A stretch of 7,024 nt of DNA, taken from contig JADFZP010000037.1 in NCBI GenBank assembly GCA_015232485.1, positions 1-7,024 of the forward strand, read 5' to 3'. Source of the DNA: Alphaproteobacteria bacterium. GTDB taxonomy: Bacteria; Pseudomonadota; Alphaproteobacteria; Rhodospirillales; Magnetospirillaceae. Under the pieces are notes generated by a model. That model was not told where the DNA came from. It did not search any database and worked only from the letters and a program-made list of their open reading frames with translations. Positions 6,249 to 7,024 of this stretch are shown here, piece by piece. How positions within the stretch are numbered: position 1 is the stretch's first letter; every line of letters begins with the position of its first letter. The translations under genes and the position numbers were made by a program.

Positions 6249-6254
6249 ATTATA
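6249..6254 (-). promoter_or_regulatory. Perfect -10 box of the probable fbp promoter
   Basis: The minus strand reads TATAAT exactly, in a short AT-rich stretch of the otherwise GC-rich 73-base gap between the pentapeptide gene and fbp. Transcription would start near 6242, leaving a leader of about 32 bases. At 17 bases upstream the -35 position reads TCGTTC, a poor match, so an activator may help. CCTCAT (6221-6226) and ATGAGG (6254-6259) form a 6-bp inverted repeat that straddles the likely start site and could be an operator. Confidence 0.5.
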
Positions 6255-6283
6255 TGAGGATTTTGGAATACGAACGACTCAAA

Positions 6284-7024
6284 TCACCCGCTGGGCGCCA
6301 GATCGGCCGCGGCGAAACCGCCGGGCGGGCGCAGGCCGGCGGGCAGCCGAACTCCCTCCTCGAACCGCGCCTTTGAAATCTGGGTCTGGGTCAGCCCCTC
6401 GGCGGCCGACAAATCGACATCGCGCAGCCGCGTCTCCAGCAGATTGGCCCCCGCCATGTCGGCGCCGGCCAGCAACGCGCCCTGAAGCCGCGCCCCGGCC
6501 AGATCGGCGCCGGCCAGATTGGCCCCGGTCAGATCACAGAACGACAAGTCGGCATGGCGCAGCCGCGCGACCTTCAGCGCCGCGCCCTTGAGATCGCCGC
6601 TCGACAGATCGATCCCGCGCAGATCGGCTCCCGAGAAATCGGCCTCGGCGGCGTTGGCTTCGGTGAGGATCGCCTCGCGGGCGCTGGAATTGACCATGTT
6701 GGCCTGGAACAGTTCGGCGCGTGGCAGGGCAACTCGGTCGAGCACCATCTTGCGCCCCTTCTCGCCGCGGCTTTCCAGCCAAAGCGCGTGGTCGACCAGG
6801 GCCGCCGCCAAATCGAGGGCCGGGGCGACCGGCGCGGCCGGCGCCGCCTCGGGCGCCATCGCGTCGCGCCACGCCGAGTCGGAATTGCGCGGCTTGCCCG
6901 GCTCGGGCGAGGCCAAGACCTCGATCGCGCCACCGCTCAGCTTGGGCGGCGTGGGGGCCGGGACGGGAGCCGGCTTGGCCACCGGAGGCGCCGCGATCTT
7001 CGGCTCGGACACCGGCACCGGCTT
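6284..7024 (-). CDS. Pentapeptide-repeat protein, 5' end outside window
   Basis: The frame is open through the right edge, giving 246 visible residues. A GTG at 7018 could be a start, but it has no visible ribosome site, and the Pro/Ala/Lys-rich text continues upstream of it (codons for Lys-Pro), so the real start is probably further out. Numbering from that GTG, residues 1-66 are a proline/alanine-rich, disordered stretch. HALWLESRGEKGRKM (77-91) is a lead-in common in this family. Residues 101-204 are about 20 tandem A(D/N)LxG-type pentapeptides (ADFSGADLRGIDLSSGDL; ANLAGADLAGARLQGALLAG), which fold as a right-handed quadrilateral beta-helix. The repeat region ends with GLTQTQI, a usual closing motif. 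Family members act as scaffolds or protein-binding surfaces; the target here is unknown. It is transcribed toward fbp, but fbp appears to have its own promoter. Confidence 0.88.
   Translation of the reverse strand, partial: KPVPVSEPKIAAPPVAKPAPVPAPTPPKLSGGAIEVLASPEPGKPRNSDSAWRDAMAPEAAPAAPVAPALDLAAALVDHALWLESRGEKGRKMVLDRVALPRAELFQANMVNSSAREAILTEANAAEADFSGADLRGIDLSSGDLKGAALKVARLRHADLSFCDLTGANLAGADLAGARLQGALLAGADMAGANLLETRLRDVDLSAAEGLTQTQISKARFEEGVRLPAGLRPPGGFAAADLAPSG

Noticed and set aside
5215..6591. Long plus-strand open frame across fbp and the end of the pentapeptide gene
   Set aside because: It is antisense to an unmistakable fructose-1,6-bisphosphatase and crosses its promoter; the product has low-complexity His/Arg-rich text.

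Overview
The window is a GC-rich stretch (about two-thirds GC by eye) that is almost fully coding. Codon use, the class I fructose-1,6-bisphosphatase and the gene families suggest an alphaproteobacterium, most likely from the Rhodospirillales/Magnetospirillum neighbourhood. That placement is an inference from style; no marker gene proves it. I see no rRNA, tRNA, CRISPR array, insertion sequence or prophage gene.

Layout. Bases 1-632 (+) hold the 3' part of a Lon-like AAA+ ATPase gene that begins before the window. It is followed on the same strand, after an 81-base gap, by a hemerythrin-type HHE protein (714-1163). All remaining genes are on the minus strand, read from right to left: a pentapeptide-repeat protein whose start lies outside the window (6284-7024); fructose-1,6-bisphosphatase (5206-6210) with a TATAAT box upstream and a Rho-independent terminator; a probably secreted beta-helix/RTX calcium-binding protein (3520-5103); a small unrecognised protein 17 bases downstream of it (3113-3502); and a two-gene unit of a 420-residue ferritin-like protein (1758-3020, TTG start) and a DUF4142 protein (1211-1744). 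The last unit converges on the hemerythrin gene across a 10-bp GC hairpin at 1174-1201.

How the genes relate. Bases 714-3020 form a cluster of three predicted helical-bundle proteins with His/Glu-rich potential metal sites (hemerythrin HHE, DUF4142, ferritin-like). A shared role in iron, oxygen or oxidative-stress handling is plausible but inferred. The phosphatase is a housekeeping gluconeogenesis/Calvin-cycle enzyme with no evident link to its neighbours. The RTX protein would need a type I secretion system encoded elsewhere.

The most notable non-coding signal is in the leaders. The hemerythrin and RTX genes are each preceded by a nested two-stem inverted repeat. In both, the outer stem contains the Shine-Dalgarno bases and ends at, or two bases before, the start codon. 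The ferritin-like gene has a simpler hairpin that also covers its ribosome binding site. These look like candidate translational switches.
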